The notes beneath the pieces were generated by a model that ran no database searches, was not told the origin of the DNA, and saw only the letters and a list, made by a program, of their open reading frames with translations. Both the position numbers and the translations under genes were made by a program. This document shows positions 26,673-35,226 of a stretch of 64,000 nt of DNA, piece by piece; the stretch's first letter is position 1; each line of letters starts with the position of its first letter. This DNA is from Maridesulfovibrio frigidus DSM 17176 (GTDB lineage Bacteria; Desulfobacterota; Desulfovibrionia; Desulfovibrionales; Desulfovibrionaceae), in NCBI RefSeq assembly GCF_000711735.1, contig NZ_JONL01000001.1, forward strand, positions 744,001 through 808,000, in the 5' to 3' direction.

Positions 26673-27071
26673 ATGGAAATTAAGTATATATGGACAAAAG
26701 AGCTGAGCACAGAAAACCTTAAAAAGCTATTTCTCTCAGTCGACTGGGAATCAGGAAATTATCCTCAGAAAGCCCAAAAAGCCATGTTTAACTCCCATAA
26801 AGTATTCACGGCATGGGATGGAGATGCACTGATAGGGCTTATGAGCTCAATGACCGACACAGTTCTCACTGTTTATTTTCAGTATTTGGTCGTTCATCCA
26901 GATTACCAAGGGTACGGCATCGGCAAAAAGCTGGTCGATACCATGCTGGAAATATACAGCGATATTCCGCGCAAAGTGCTGATTTCAGTAAATGAGAAAG
27001 TAGGATTCTACGAACACCGAGGATTCACTCATCACGTAGACAAATCTCCGATGTTTGTAAGTTCGCTTTAG
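26673..27071 (+). CDS. GNAT-family N-acetyltransferase
   Basis: A 132-residue protein with the GNAT core: a beta-strand pair (FQYLVVHPDYQGYGIGKKLV) that holds the acetyl-CoA pyrophosphate-binding Q/R-x-x-G-x-G/A loop (QGYGIG), then LVDTMLEIYSDIPRKVLIS and a C-terminal segment EKVGFYEHRGFTHHVD. It would transfer an acetyl group from acetyl-CoA to an amine; substrate unknown. A clear AAGGAG ribosome site precedes the ATG. It stands alone and is followed by a terminator. The size is typical of small single-domain GNAT proteins. Confidence 0.92.
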   Translation: MEIKYIWTKELSTENLKKLFLSVDWESGNYPQKAQKAMFNSHKVFTAWDGDALIGLMSSMTDTVLTVYFQYLVVHPDYQGYGIGKKLVDTMLEIYSDIPRKVLISVNEKVGFYEHRGFTHHVDKSPMFVSSL

Positions 27072-27166
27072 CTGAAAACATTTACAAGTTTTGGCTCACA
27101 CTCCGAGAGTCCCATGTAGTTGTTCATTCCCTAAACAGCGACATGATAGCCCTGCTGATAGGATTT

Positions 27167-27196
27167 AAACCCTGAATCGGCAGGGTTTTTCTTTTT
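27167..27196 (+). terminator. Terminator after the GNAT gene
   Basis: AAACCCTG at 27167-27174 pairs with CAGGGTTT at 27181-27188 around a six-base loop, followed by a T-rich tract. It lies about 100 bp after the GNAT stop codon. Confidence 0.85.
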
Positions 27197-27270
27197 CCTG
27201 TCCCTTGCAAAGAATAAATTTTATGAATAGTAAATCCTAATCATTGCAACCTACAACCACTAATACAGAC

Positions 27271-27765
27271 ATGTCCATATTTCATAATATAGCTTCTTAT
27301 TTCCGTATGTGGAGACTAAAAAGACGAAGGCAATCTGTTGTTATTCGCGGCTCCTGCAATATGTGTGGAAAATGCTGTCAGGAAATATGCCTTTATGTGG
27401 GTTCTAAATGGCTTAAAACAGAGAAACAAGTCCGCAGAGAAGCTATTGAACATCCATACCTGAATCACTTCGAGCCATTCGGTAAAACGGATGACGGGTT
27501 CCTCAAATTTACCTGCACCAGACTAAACGAAAACGGAACATGCTCAGATTATGAAGGTCGTCCTTTGCTGTGCAAAAAGTTTCCGGGCACATCCATATAT
27601 TTCCAGCACGGGCAACTTCCCGAAGGGTGCGGCTTTAGAATGTCCACCGAGATGGATTTCGAAAAAGTACTGGATGATGCTCGCGAGACAGATGACGGAC
27701 TTGAATATGATGAAAAGCTTCACAGCAGCGATAGTATAAAAATACCCGGTAAGAAGGATTCTTAA
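27271..27765 (+). CDS. YkgJ-type cysteine cluster protein
   Basis: A 164-residue protein with the Zn/Fe-binding pattern of the YkgJ (CxxCxxCC) family: CNMCGKCCQEICLY near the N terminus, then TCTRLNENGTCSDYEGRPLLCKKFP, and a later EGCGF. The many conserved Cys in the order C..C..CC, C, C, C fit the family, in which the cluster may bind zinc or iron-sulfur; function is not settled. The ATG at 27271 is taken as start; the frame also opens with a TTG at 27244. Neither has a strong ribosome site. The gene is next to OsmC on the same strand, with about 135 bp between them. Confidence 0.85.
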   Translation: MSIFHNIASYFRMWRLKRRRQSVVIRGSCNMCGKCCQEICLYVGSKWLKTEKQVRREAIEHPYLNHFEPFGKTDDGFLKFTCTRLNENGTCSDYEGRPLLCKKFPGTSIYFQHGQLPEGCGFRMSTEMDFEKVLDDARETDDGLEYDEKLHSSDSIKIPGKKDS

Positions 27766-27900
27766 ATAATTTCTAATCCTCCATATAGTGCTATTATTTT
27801 ATCTCCAAGTATTGATTTTTCTGTCCAACTCAAGCAGATTTCCCGCCTCTATTGGTAACATTTATTTCCTACATATAATTTAAGTTCGGGAGTTTTAATA

Positions 27901-28293
27901 ATGAAAAAAATTGAAATTGAATTCGGCAGTGGCAAAAAGTTGAAAGCAACCGGTGAAGACTTTGTAATCAATACAGATCAGCCTGTTGCAGGCGGAGGCG
28001 AAGGTTCCGCACCTAACCCGCTAGATCTATTTATATCTTCCCTTGCGACTTGCGCGGCTCACTACGCCAGAAAATTCTGTGATTCCAGAGACCTCTCAAT
28101 TGACGGGCTGTCTCTTACTGTCGAATATGATCAACACCCTGAAACTGCCATGATATCCAAAGTGCAGTACCAATTGAGCCTGCCGGAAGGATTTCCTGAA
28201 AAATACAAGGCGGCCCTGCTCAGAACAATTGATCTTTGCACTGTGAAAAAACATCTGCTGAACTCTCCGTCATTTGAACTCGAGATAGTTTAG
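27901..28293 (+). CDS. OsmC family protein
   Basis: A 130-residue OsmC/Ohr-fold protein. The core reads GEGSAPNPLDLFISSLATCA, where the Cys in ATCAAHYA is the first redox Cys, and IDLCTVKKHLLNSP, where the second Cys lies. The first Gly-rich segment PVAGGGEGSAPNP is characteristic of the YhfA-like subgroup. Members detoxify organic peroxides or act in sulfur handling; this one lacks some Ohr-specific residues, so peroxidase activity is not certain. A GGGAG ribosome site lies 7-11 bases before the ATG. It is upstream of the IscA/HesB-like gene but separated by 246 bp that hold a promoter. Confidence 0.9.
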   Translation: MKKIEIEFGSGKKLKATGEDFVINTDQPVAGGGEGSAPNPLDLFISSLATCAAHYARKFCDSRDLSIDGLSLTVEYDQHPETAMISKVQYQLSLPEGFPEKYKAALLRTIDLCTVKKHLLNSPSFELEIV

Positions 28294-28478
28294 TTTCTAT
28301 TTACTTGACCAAAGTCATATTTATACGGGTTCACCTGTGTAACAAGTATTTTTCCGGTAGGATTTGTGGCTGAAATTCTGTTTCGGTACAACAATCCTCG
28401 ATTGATAGACAAAAGCGATAGGTTTCCGGCGAAGAGTTCGACAACACAAATAGTTGCATATTATTTCAACTTACTCTG

Positions 28479-28506
28479 TTGACATACATGAAATGAAGGC
28501 TATCAT
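28479..28506 (+). promoter_or_regulatory. Sigma-70 type promoter for the IscA/HesB-like gene
   Basis: TTGACA at 28479-28484 and TATCAT at 28501-28506 are spaced by 16 bases, close to the consensus. They lie about 35 bp before the ATG of the IscA/HesB-like gene, and an AGGAGA ribosome site follows. The rest of this 246 bp gap shows nothing else convincing. Confidence 0.75.
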
Positions 28507-28539
28507 TTTAGAAACCAACCCAAATTAGGAGAAATATAA

Positions 28540-28872
28540 ATGCTCAAAATTACTACAGAAGCGAAAGAAGTTCTCGACCAGCACTTTGACGGTAAAGATA
28601 AAGAACCAATTCGCATATACATTGCATCCGCTTGTAGCGGTAGCCGTCTTGCTCTAGGGCTTGATGCAGCTAAAGACGGAGATGAAACCATCAACCTAGA
28701 AGGTTTTGACTTTGTTCTTGATAAGGATTTGCTCGATCAGGCAAAACCAATGGAAATCCACTTGACACCAATGGGTGTTGAAGTTTCCTCATCCTTAGTA
28801 TTCGAAGAAAAACCTGAAAGTGGTGAAGGCGGCGGCTGCGGTAGCTGCGGATGCGGCGGAAGCTGCGGCTAG
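28540..28872 (+). CDS. IscA/HesB-like protein with Cys-Gly tail
   Basis: A 110-residue A-type iron-sulfur carrier-like protein. The core begins LKITTEAKEVLDQHF and contains IYIASACSGSRLALGLDAA, where C32 is the first conserved Cys; VFDxV-type strands and SSSLVFEE follow. The usual C-terminal CGCG pair is replaced by a glycine-rich tail with C100, C103, C105 and C109 (GGGCGSCGCGGSCG). This form is known in Desulfovibrio-type genomes (IscA/HesB family variant). It would hold an iron-sulfur cluster and hand it on, or sense iron. It has its own promoter, an AGGAGA ribosome site and a strong terminator, so it is a single gene. Confidence 0.88.
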   Translation: MLKITTEAKEVLDQHFDGKDKEPIRIYIASACSGSRLALGLDAAKDGDETINLEGFDFVLDKDLLDQAKPMEIHLTPMGVEVSSSLVFEEKPESGEGGGCGSCGCGGSCG

Positions 28873-28923
28873 CTCTCATTTATCTTTAACAAGATGAACT
28901 AACAGCTAGTTTTACAAGACCAC

Positions 28924-28956
28924 AAAAGGCCGGAGTATTTAATACTCCGGCCTTTT
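28924..28956 (+). terminator. Terminator after the IscA/HesB-like gene
   Basis: AAAAGGCCGGAGTATT at 28924-28939 and AATACTCCGGCCTTTT at 28941-28956 form a near-perfect palindrome. The closing T tract is only four bases, but the stem is very stable. Confidence 0.9.
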
Positions 28957-29009
28957 CCGTTTTCTAGCGCGCAATGACAGGCCCACAAGCTCTATGTTAG
29001 GTATTCTTC

Positions 29010-31226
29010 ATGTCATATTTAAATAAAACAATACTGCGCACAATAAACACAGTCCTCCTTTTCTCGCTCATTTTTTCAGCAGGATGCTCGGCCCTTAAGC
29101 AGGGGCCAGACTTATATTATCCGCTTAAAAATCAGCTTGAAAATGTTCTGGATACAGCAGGTTCAAATAAGGCTCAAATCAACTTATTTTTAAACGCATT
29201 TAATGACAATCCTGAAAAAAGGCAGTCAGCAAAATTTATTGCCGCCAACCTTCCCCCCTGTGACAGTACAACTATCTCAAGCGGACTGTTGATCGAAAAT
29301 CTAGAATATTCATTTCTTGCTAAGGATTCCACTGCGTGGGGCCGTGATGTAGCATGGTCTGACTTCCAAAATTATGTTCTGCCACATAGAGTCAGTCAGG
29401 AATCTGCCGTAAAATGGCGCAAACTTTTTTATCAAGAACTGCTGCCCACCGTATCTGACTGCAAAAACATAGAAGAGGCCGTACTTGCGGTTAATCTCTG
29501 GTGCTTCTCAAAAACGGGGTTCAAGTCAACCCAAAGGTGGGACCAAAACCCCTTGATGACAATAAACAGAGGCTGGGGACGATGTGAAGAAGCTGTCATT
29601 TTTACTGTCAGCGCGCTGAGAAGTGTTGGTATTCCTGCACGGCAGGCAATGGCTCCAGCTTGGCAACACTCAAATGACAATCATACGTGGACAGAGGTGC
29701 TCATCAATGGAAAATGGCATTATCTGGAATCAGCCAATCCCGACTATGGACTTGACCATGCATGGTTCACAGGTTCAGTCCGCAAAGCTCCACTAGTAAT
29801 TTCATACGCGTATGGAAATGTGCCTAGTCCTAAATTTCCAGTGCTGGGCAAACGTGTCGGTTGCACACTACTGAACACTACGGCTATGTACGCGCCAGCC
29901 AGCCGCACAAAAATTCTCGTGACCGACAATAACAAAACCCCGCTTGCCGGAGTAAAAGTATACTTCTCGGTTTTTAATTATGCATCCTTTCGCCCAGTAG
30001 CTGCGAAGGAAACAGGCATTAACGGCGAAGCATCCATACTCTTAGGGCCGGGTTCCGTCCTCGTTTCCGCTAACCATGATAACGCTACTGCCTACTTAGC
30101 CTCAACATGGATTCCCGGAGAACAGGACGCCCGTAGAGATATCCACTTGCAATTGCTCACTCACAACGATCCTAGCGGAGAGGTTCTATTTAGATTCGAC
30201 TATAAGGATGACTTGGCCAAAACTGCGCCCGCTAAAAATTCCGAAGGCGCACGAAAGTCCGAATTTGAAAAGATAAAAAAAGCGCGCATCGATAAACTGG
30301 ACGGAATGAAGAGCGGAGCTGAAAAGTTTGATGAATCACTCGGTTCATACATTTCAAAAGCAGGGCTTAACACGCCAGAGATACTAAGTGCATTAAGCAA
30401 TTCTCCCGAATCCAGCAAAAAGTATTTAGCTGACATCATTCGTAAGATGGAAATCGCTGATCTTATCCAGATCAAAGCAGATGAGCTCATCTCAAATGTA
30501 AACTTAGCAATTGCGGCCCGTGACCATATTGCAAAATCAGGAATCACATATAGCGATGATTTATTTGTTGATTACGTGCTGAATCCTCGAGTTATGTACG
30601 AGCATCTAGAACCTTGGCGCGCATCTCTAGCGGAACATTTCACAGCAGATAATGATAAAAATTATGAGCAGACAATCGCAAGAATAAACAGATTCACCCA
30701 AAAAATACAAAAGGCACCGCGTGGTCCTATAGGAGCATCCATTACACCATTAGGTGTTCTGAACTCGAAGCGAGCTTCAGGGCGTGGAGAGATTGGTGTA
30801 TTTACTGTTGCCGCGCTAAGGTCGGTGGGAATACCAGCTAAATACCTTGATGAGCAGGGCTGGGTAGAATTCTATAATGGCCAGAAATGGACGCCTTTAT
30901 ATCCTCAGCGGCCAAATATGATCGGCAATCATAATGCGACGGAAACGAGCACTACTTACTATTCTAACTGGGGTAGCTACAAATTCACCCTACCCGGGTT
31001 TCCAGCAGGAGAGCGTCATCCGCAATACTTTAAGGACTTCACAATCTCAAACTTAACAGATAATTCATTTTTTCAGATCGTTGAAAAAACTATCAACGGA
31101 AAATGCAGCGATAAAAATATATGGGAAATATCCCTTCCAAACAATGAATATTACCTCATTAGTGGAAAAAGAAACAAAAAAGGAGAGCCATCCATTTCTA
31201 TAATACCGCTCAAGTCAGATCATTGA
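29010..31226 (+). CDS. Lipoprotein with transglutaminase-like domain and degenerate second copy
   Basis: A 738-residue envelope protein. It starts with a lipoprotein signal (FSLIFSAGC; C26 lipidated). Residues 150-260 form a transglutaminase-like domain: GWGRCEEAVIFTVSALRSVG with C192, NDNHTWTEV with H225 and SANPDYG with D245. Around 300-360 is a carboxypeptidase-regulatory-like beta domain (ILVTDNNKTPLAGVKVYFSV). A charged helical region follows. Residues 590-640 repeat the first domain (GRGEIGVFTVAALRSVGIPA) but the Cys position is Gly (G593) and the His is also lost. It may cut, crosslink or bind peptides or glycans at the envelope. It lies between a terminator and the GGDEF/EAL gene. Confidence 0.85.
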   Translation: MSYLNKTILRTINTVLLFSLIFSAGCSALKQGPDLYYPLKNQLENVLDTAGSNKAQINLFLNAFNDNPEKRQSAKFIAANLPPCDSTTISSGLLIENLEYSFLAKDSTAWGRDVAWSDFQNYVLPHRVSQESAVKWRKLFYQELLPTVSDCKNIEEAVLAVNLWCFSKTGFKSTQRWDQNPLMTINRGWGRCEEAVIFTVSALRSVGIPARQAMAPAWQHSNDNHTWTEVLINGKWHYLESANPDYGLDHAWFTGSVRKAPLVISYAYGNVPSPKFPVLGKRVGCTLLNTTAMYAPASRTKILVTDNNKTPLAGVKVYFSVFNYASFRPVAAKETGINGEASILLGPGSVLVSANHDNATAYLASTWIPGEQDARRDIHLQLLTHNDPSGEVLFRFDYKDDLAKTAPAKNSEGARKSEFEKIKKARIDKLDGMKSGAEKFDESLGSYISKAGLNTPEILSALSNSPESSKKYLADIIRKMEIADLIQIKADELISNVNLAIAARDHIAKSGITYSDDLFVDYVLNPRVMYEHLEPWRASLAEHFTADNDKNYEQTIARINRFTQKIQKAPRGPIGASITPLGVLNSKRASGRGEIGVFTVAALRSVGIPAKYLDEQGWVEFYNGQKWTPLYPQRPNMIGNHNATETSTTYYSNWGSYKFTLPGFPAGERHPQYFKDFTISNLTDNSFFQIVEKTINGKCSDKNIWEISLPNNEYYLISGKRNKKGEPSISIIPLKSDH

Positions 31227-31321
31227 TAACATCTATACTGTGACAGAATAACTACATTTTTCAGAATAAATGAGTACACACCTTGCACCACTTTGATTAA
31301 TGCAGTATGAATTGTAGGTAG

Positions 31322-34300
31322 ATGCACAACCTACTAAAAAAACAACTCAAAAAGACGCTTGGCACTGTAGAAGCCAGTTTCTCAAAAGAACTGAGTTCTT
31401 TTCTCGAGCTTGTTGAAAAAACATACTCGGGCCTTGATGCATCACTTCTAACACCTGAATCACCTTTTATAAAAATACTGAATTTCCTTCCCGACCCAAC
31501 CTTCCTTGTAAACAAAGAAGGCGTAATCATTGCTTGGAATCCGGCAATGGAAAAAATGACAGGGGCTCCGGCAGAAACAACTATTGGAAAAGGCGATTTT
31601 GAATATATCAAAATTATCCACGGTAAGAAAAGCCCGGGACTGATAGACCTTGTCAGAGGATCCGAAGACGTTGGTACTTTAGAATACCAATCCATCCGCC
31701 GCCATGGCAAAGCGCTAGCCGCGGAAGTCAAGGTTGAAAACCTTGGTCACAGAAAAAACACACACCTTTGGATTCAAGCCGCGCCCATCACAGACGATTC
31801 TGGGAATACCTTAGGTGCCATCGAATCCATACGAGATATTTCCGCACGCAAGCAGACTGAGAACATTAACCTGATCCTCTATAAAATTTCTTCAGCTCTA
31901 AAATCTGCACCGGATGAACATTCCCTATTTCAGACTATTCACGAAAGCCTCAAAGAGGTCATTGAAGCAGAAAATTTCTTTGTAGCCCTGTATGATGAAC
32001 TAGATGAAACCCTTTCATTTCCCTATTATGCAGATGAGAAAGACCACATATCCCACGACGAAAGAATCTGCATTGCAGATAAACGATCCTTAAGCGCCAA
32101 AGTAATTCAAAAACAAAGACCCGTCTTACTCCTCGAAAATGATTTTGAGCGCTATAACCAAGAAGGATTAGGCATAATAGGATTTTCAGCTAAGTCATGG
32201 TTGGGCGTTCCTCTGATACATAATAACAAAGTTATAGGTGTTATGACTATTCAGTCATACGACTCTTCCAATAATTACAGCACACAAGATATCGATTTAA
32301 TGGTTGCAATTTCTGATCAGATTGCATCCACAATTCAGCGAAGAAAAGCTGAGGTAGCTCTTCGGGACAGTGAACAAAAATTTCGCTCAGTATTCGAAAA
32401 TGCAACAGTCGCCATGTTTCAATTTTCAACTGAAGGTAAGTTGCTGATAGCAAACCCAGCAACAGCACGCATAATGGGTTATTCCTCCGTGCAACAAATG
32501 ATGCGCGAGCATCCTCACTCATCGGACTTTTTCTACAACAAACAAGCTTGGCTAAAACTGATGAAAGAACTGATGACCAAAGGTTCTGTGAACGGAGCAC
32601 GCATCCGCATCAGCCATAAAGAAAACCTCGAAAAGTGGACAACTGTAAATGCTCGCGTAACATATGCTGACAATGGAGAGCCAAGTTCCTACACAGGTAC
32701 AGCCTTTGACTCGACTCCCGGCATAGTTGCTGAAAGAAATGTTATCAAACATAAATCGCGGTTCATGCAATTGTTCGAAAGCTCTCCGCAAGGAATTGTA
32801 CTTACTGACTCCGAAGGCAATGTAATCGACACAAATAAGGCCTTCACCAGATTATTCGGATACACAACCGAACAGATGGAGCCATGCTGTGAAAACCTCT
32901 GCCCAAGCGGCGAAGGAAAAATTAAAGCCAATTTACAGCGAATTCTAGCGGGCGCAACGTTTCAAACCGAAGATTTAAGAAAGCACAAAAACGGCAGGCT
33001 TATCCCAGTCTCGATTCTAGGCTATCCTTTCGAATACAATGGTGAAGTTTCCGGAACATTCATCATCTATAATAATATTTCACATCGAAAAGAATTTGAA
33101 CGCAGACTTTCATATCAGTCCCTGCACGATTCTTTGACAGGCCTTCCCAACCGGACACTTTTTCTTGAGCGGCTCGAGCAAGCCCTGACCCACTCTCAAA
33201 AACATCCTGACCACAACTTTGCGGTTCTGATGCTTGATATTGATATGTTTAAACGCATCAATGACAGCCTAGGTCATCAAGCTGGAGATTCTCTGCTCAT
33301 AAAAATCGGCGAGCGCATCAAAGACTGTCTGCGCCCCATCGATACTGTCGCCCGCATGGGCGGAGATGAGTATGCAGTGCTCATCGAAGACTTCAGAACA
33401 CCGCAACAGGTCATAAAGATCATCAGAAAAATCAGGAACAATATTCACAACCCAATTCAAGTTGCGAACAAAGAAGTTGTTATCAGCTCAAGTATTGGAA
33501 TTGTTTTCAAAACCGCAGAATATGAACACCCCGAGCATATTCTACGTGATGCAGATATCAGCATGTACAAAGCAAAAGAACAGGGTGTGAATAAATTTAA
33601 AGTATTCAATAAGGCAATGCAGGAAAAAGCATTGCAAAATCTTATGATTGAAACTGAAATCAGACAAGGGCTGCCGGAAGATGAGTTCCTTCCATATTTC
33701 CAACCCATTTATTGCTTACAGACAAAACGCCTTGCAGGGTTTGAAGCACTAGTCCGATGGAATCACCCGGAAAGAGGTTTCATTACTCCCGGGCAGATTA
33801 TTCCCGTTGCGGAAGAGACAGGACTTATCGTTAAGCTAGATAGGTTAATGTTACTAAAAGCTTGCCGTGCCTTTTCCGGATGGCTTGAAACTTTCCCCAC
33901 ATCACAGGATATGTTCCTGACCGTGAATCTATCCCCCCGCCAGCTTTCAAAGCCTGACTTGGCTGGCGCAATCATTGACATTTTGGACGAGACAAAATTT
34001 CCACCAGAAATGCTCAAACTGGAGATCACAGAGTCGGCAATCATGGAAAGGAATGCCGCATCGACATTGAACCTTAAGAGAATTGGCGATCTGGGCATTA
34101 AACTCGCGGTTGATGACTTCGGAACCGGTTACTCATCATTGGCGCAACTCCAGAGATTTCCAGCTGCAACTGTAAAAATTGACAGGTCTTTCATTAGCCG
34201 TATGGCAGAAGATAATGAATCTCTTGAAATAGTCCGGGCTGTGGTAGCTCTCGGACATAGCTTAAGTATGGATGTTATTGCTGAGGGAGTTGAAACCAAG

Positions 34301-34444
34301 GAGCAGCTAGTACTGCTTAATGAACTTGGATGCGACTGCGTTCAAGGATTCTACTTCGATAAGCCGCAACCTCCAGAAGTAGCAATAGACCTGCTTAAAA
34401 TGAGGTCCGAAGGATTCTGTCCTCCTGGACTCACTTCGCTTTAA
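31322..34444 (+). CDS. PAS-GAF-PAS-PAS-GGDEF-EAL signalling protein
   Basis: A 1040-residue cytoplasmic protein; no membrane segment is seen. A PAS domain (residues 45-170; NFLPDPTFLVNKEG), a GAF domain (190-330; FFVALYDELDETLSFPY), and two more PAS domains (345-460 and 470-590) precede GGDEF (600-765) and EAL (780-1035). The GGDEF active site is intact (GGDEY at 680-684) and an RxxD inhibitory site (RPID) lies five residues before it. The EAL motif is intact (E808-A-L in GFEALVRWNHP), with DDFGTGYSS, and VIAEGVET. It could both make and break c-di-GMP. The ATG start has AGGTAG immediately upstream. Several sensory inputs suggest it integrates redox or ligand signals. Confidence 0.94.
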   Translation: MHNLLKKQLKKTLGTVEASFSKELSSFLELVEKTYSGLDASLLTPESPFIKILNFLPDPTFLVNKEGVIIAWNPAMEKMTGAPAETTIGKGDFEYIKIIHGKKSPGLIDLVRGSEDVGTLEYQSIRRHGKALAAEVKVENLGHRKNTHLWIQAAPITDDSGNTLGAIESIRDISARKQTENINLILYKISSALKSAPDEHSLFQTIHESLKEVIEAENFFVALYDELDETLSFPYYADEKDHISHDERICIADKRSLSAKVIQKQRPVLLLENDFERYNQEGLGIIGFSAKSWLGVPLIHNNKVIGVMTIQSYDSSNNYSTQDIDLMVAISDQIASTIQRRKAEVALRDSEQKFRSVFENATVAMFQFSTEGKLLIANPATARIMGYSSVQQMMREHPHSSDFFYNKQAWLKLMKELMTKGSVNGARIRISHKENLEKWTTVNARVTYADNGEPSSYTGTAFDSTPGIVAERNVIKHKSRFMQLFESSPQGIVLTDSEGNVIDTNKAFTRLFGYTTEQMEPCCENLCPSGEGKIKANLQRILAGATFQTEDLRKHKNGRLIPVSILGYPFEYNGEVSGTFIIYNNISHRKEFERRLSYQSLHDSLTGLPNRTLFLERLEQALTHSQKHPDHNFAVLMLDIDMFKRINDSLGHQAGDSLLIKIGERIKDCLRPIDTVARMGGDEYAVLIEDFRTPQQVIKIIRKIRNNIHNPIQVANKEVVISSSIGIVFKTAEYEHPEHILRDADISMYKAKEQGVNKFKVFNKAMQEKALQNLMIETEIRQGLPEDEFLPYFQPIYCLQTKRLAGFEALVRWNHPERGFITPGQIIPVAEETGLIVKLDRLMLLKACRAFSGWLETFPTSQDMFLTVNLSPRQLSKPDLAGAIIDILDETKFPPEMLKLEITESAIMERNAASTLNLKRIGDLGIKLAVDDFGTGYSSLAQLQRFPAATVKIDRSFISRMAEDNESLEIVRAVVALGHSLSMDVIAEGVETKEQLVLLNELGCDCVQGFYFDKPQPPEVAIDLLKMRSEGFCPPGLTSL

Positions 34445-34577
34445 AAGTTCAGCACTACCGTTACGTTTATCGCTTCGCATCACACACCTACGCCCTTTCC
34501 GAATTATTTAGGACAAAACACTCATATCAGTGCGAACTAAGCCAATACATCCTCTGAAATAGCTTGTTAACCACAGC

Positions 34578-34606
34578 TTGTTAGCTAAATAAATTGAGTG
34601 TATAAT
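34578..34606 (+). promoter_or_regulatory. Promoter for ilvN
   Basis: TTGTTA at 34578-34583 and TATAAT at 34601-34606 are separated by 17 bases. They lie about 50 bp before the ilvN ATG. A tandem GCTTGTTA overlaps the -35 box, which might bind a regulator. Confidence 0.65.
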
Positions 34607-34655
34607 ACTGAATGCGAGGCCACGTTACCCATCTCAGACCATAAGGAGCTCCCAA

Positions 34656-35135
34656 ATGAAACATACAATTTCTGCACTAGTTAAAAACCGCGCCGGCGTA
34701 CTGGCGGATTCATCTGCAGCATTTCAAAAAAGTGGCATAAATATTACGTCCATATCCTGCGGTGAAACTGAAAACATGGAAGTCTCCCGCATGGTCATCT
34801 GTGCAGAAGGTAGCGAAGAAGACATGACCACAGTGACAAAAGAACTTCTGGAAATGGATTTTGTTATACAGCTTGACGATTTGGCGCGCAAAGATTTCGT
34901 AGACCGTGAGCTTGTCCTGATAAAGGTCGCGGTAAACAAAGATTCGATGTCTCAAGTAATGCAAATTTTTGAAGTATTCAGGGCAGACGTCATAGGCATG
35001 GGACAAAATACAATCACAGCGGAATTGAGTGGAGACCAGGAAAGAATTGACGGGCTTATTAAAATTTTAGAACCACTCGGAATTAAAAGTATGTGCCGCA
35101 CAGGGATGATTGCCCTTAAACGAGGCGACGAATAA
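34656..35135 (+). CDS. ilvN: Acetolactate synthase small (regulatory) subunit
   Basis: A 159-residue ACT-domain protein. The N-terminal ACT domain shows TISALVKNRAGVLADSSAAF, followed by GINITSISCGETEN and SRMVICAEGSEEDM. The second half reads VDRELVLIKVAVNKDSM, QIFEVFRADVIGMG and TAELSGDQERIDGLIKILEP. It regulates acetolactate synthase, the first step of branched-chain amino acid synthesis, giving valine feedback. AAGGAG lies before the ATG. The catalytic subunit (ilvB) is not adjacent; a Ptb-like gene follows on the same strand about 90 bp later. The promoter TTGTTA-N17-TATAAT precedes it. Confidence 0.9.
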   Translation: MKHTISALVKNRAGVLADSSAAFQKSGINITSISCGETENMEVSRMVICAEGSEEDMTTVTKELLEMDFVIQLDDLARKDFVDRELVLIKVAVNKDSMSQVMQIFEVFRADVIGMGQNTITAELSGDQERIDGLIKILEPLGIKSMCRTGMIALKRGDE

Positions 35136-35226
35136 AGACCTTCTGCATTTATTCACTATTTTTGATGGCACAAATTTCATACTTCTACCGTATACTGTTT
35201 CCAAAGACAGAAAAAAAGGTACGCCC

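Noticed and set aside
35110-35226. N-terminal extension of the phosphate acyltransferase
   Set aside because: The extra 39 residues overlap the ilvN end and do not fit the family; the ATG at 35227 has a ribosome site.
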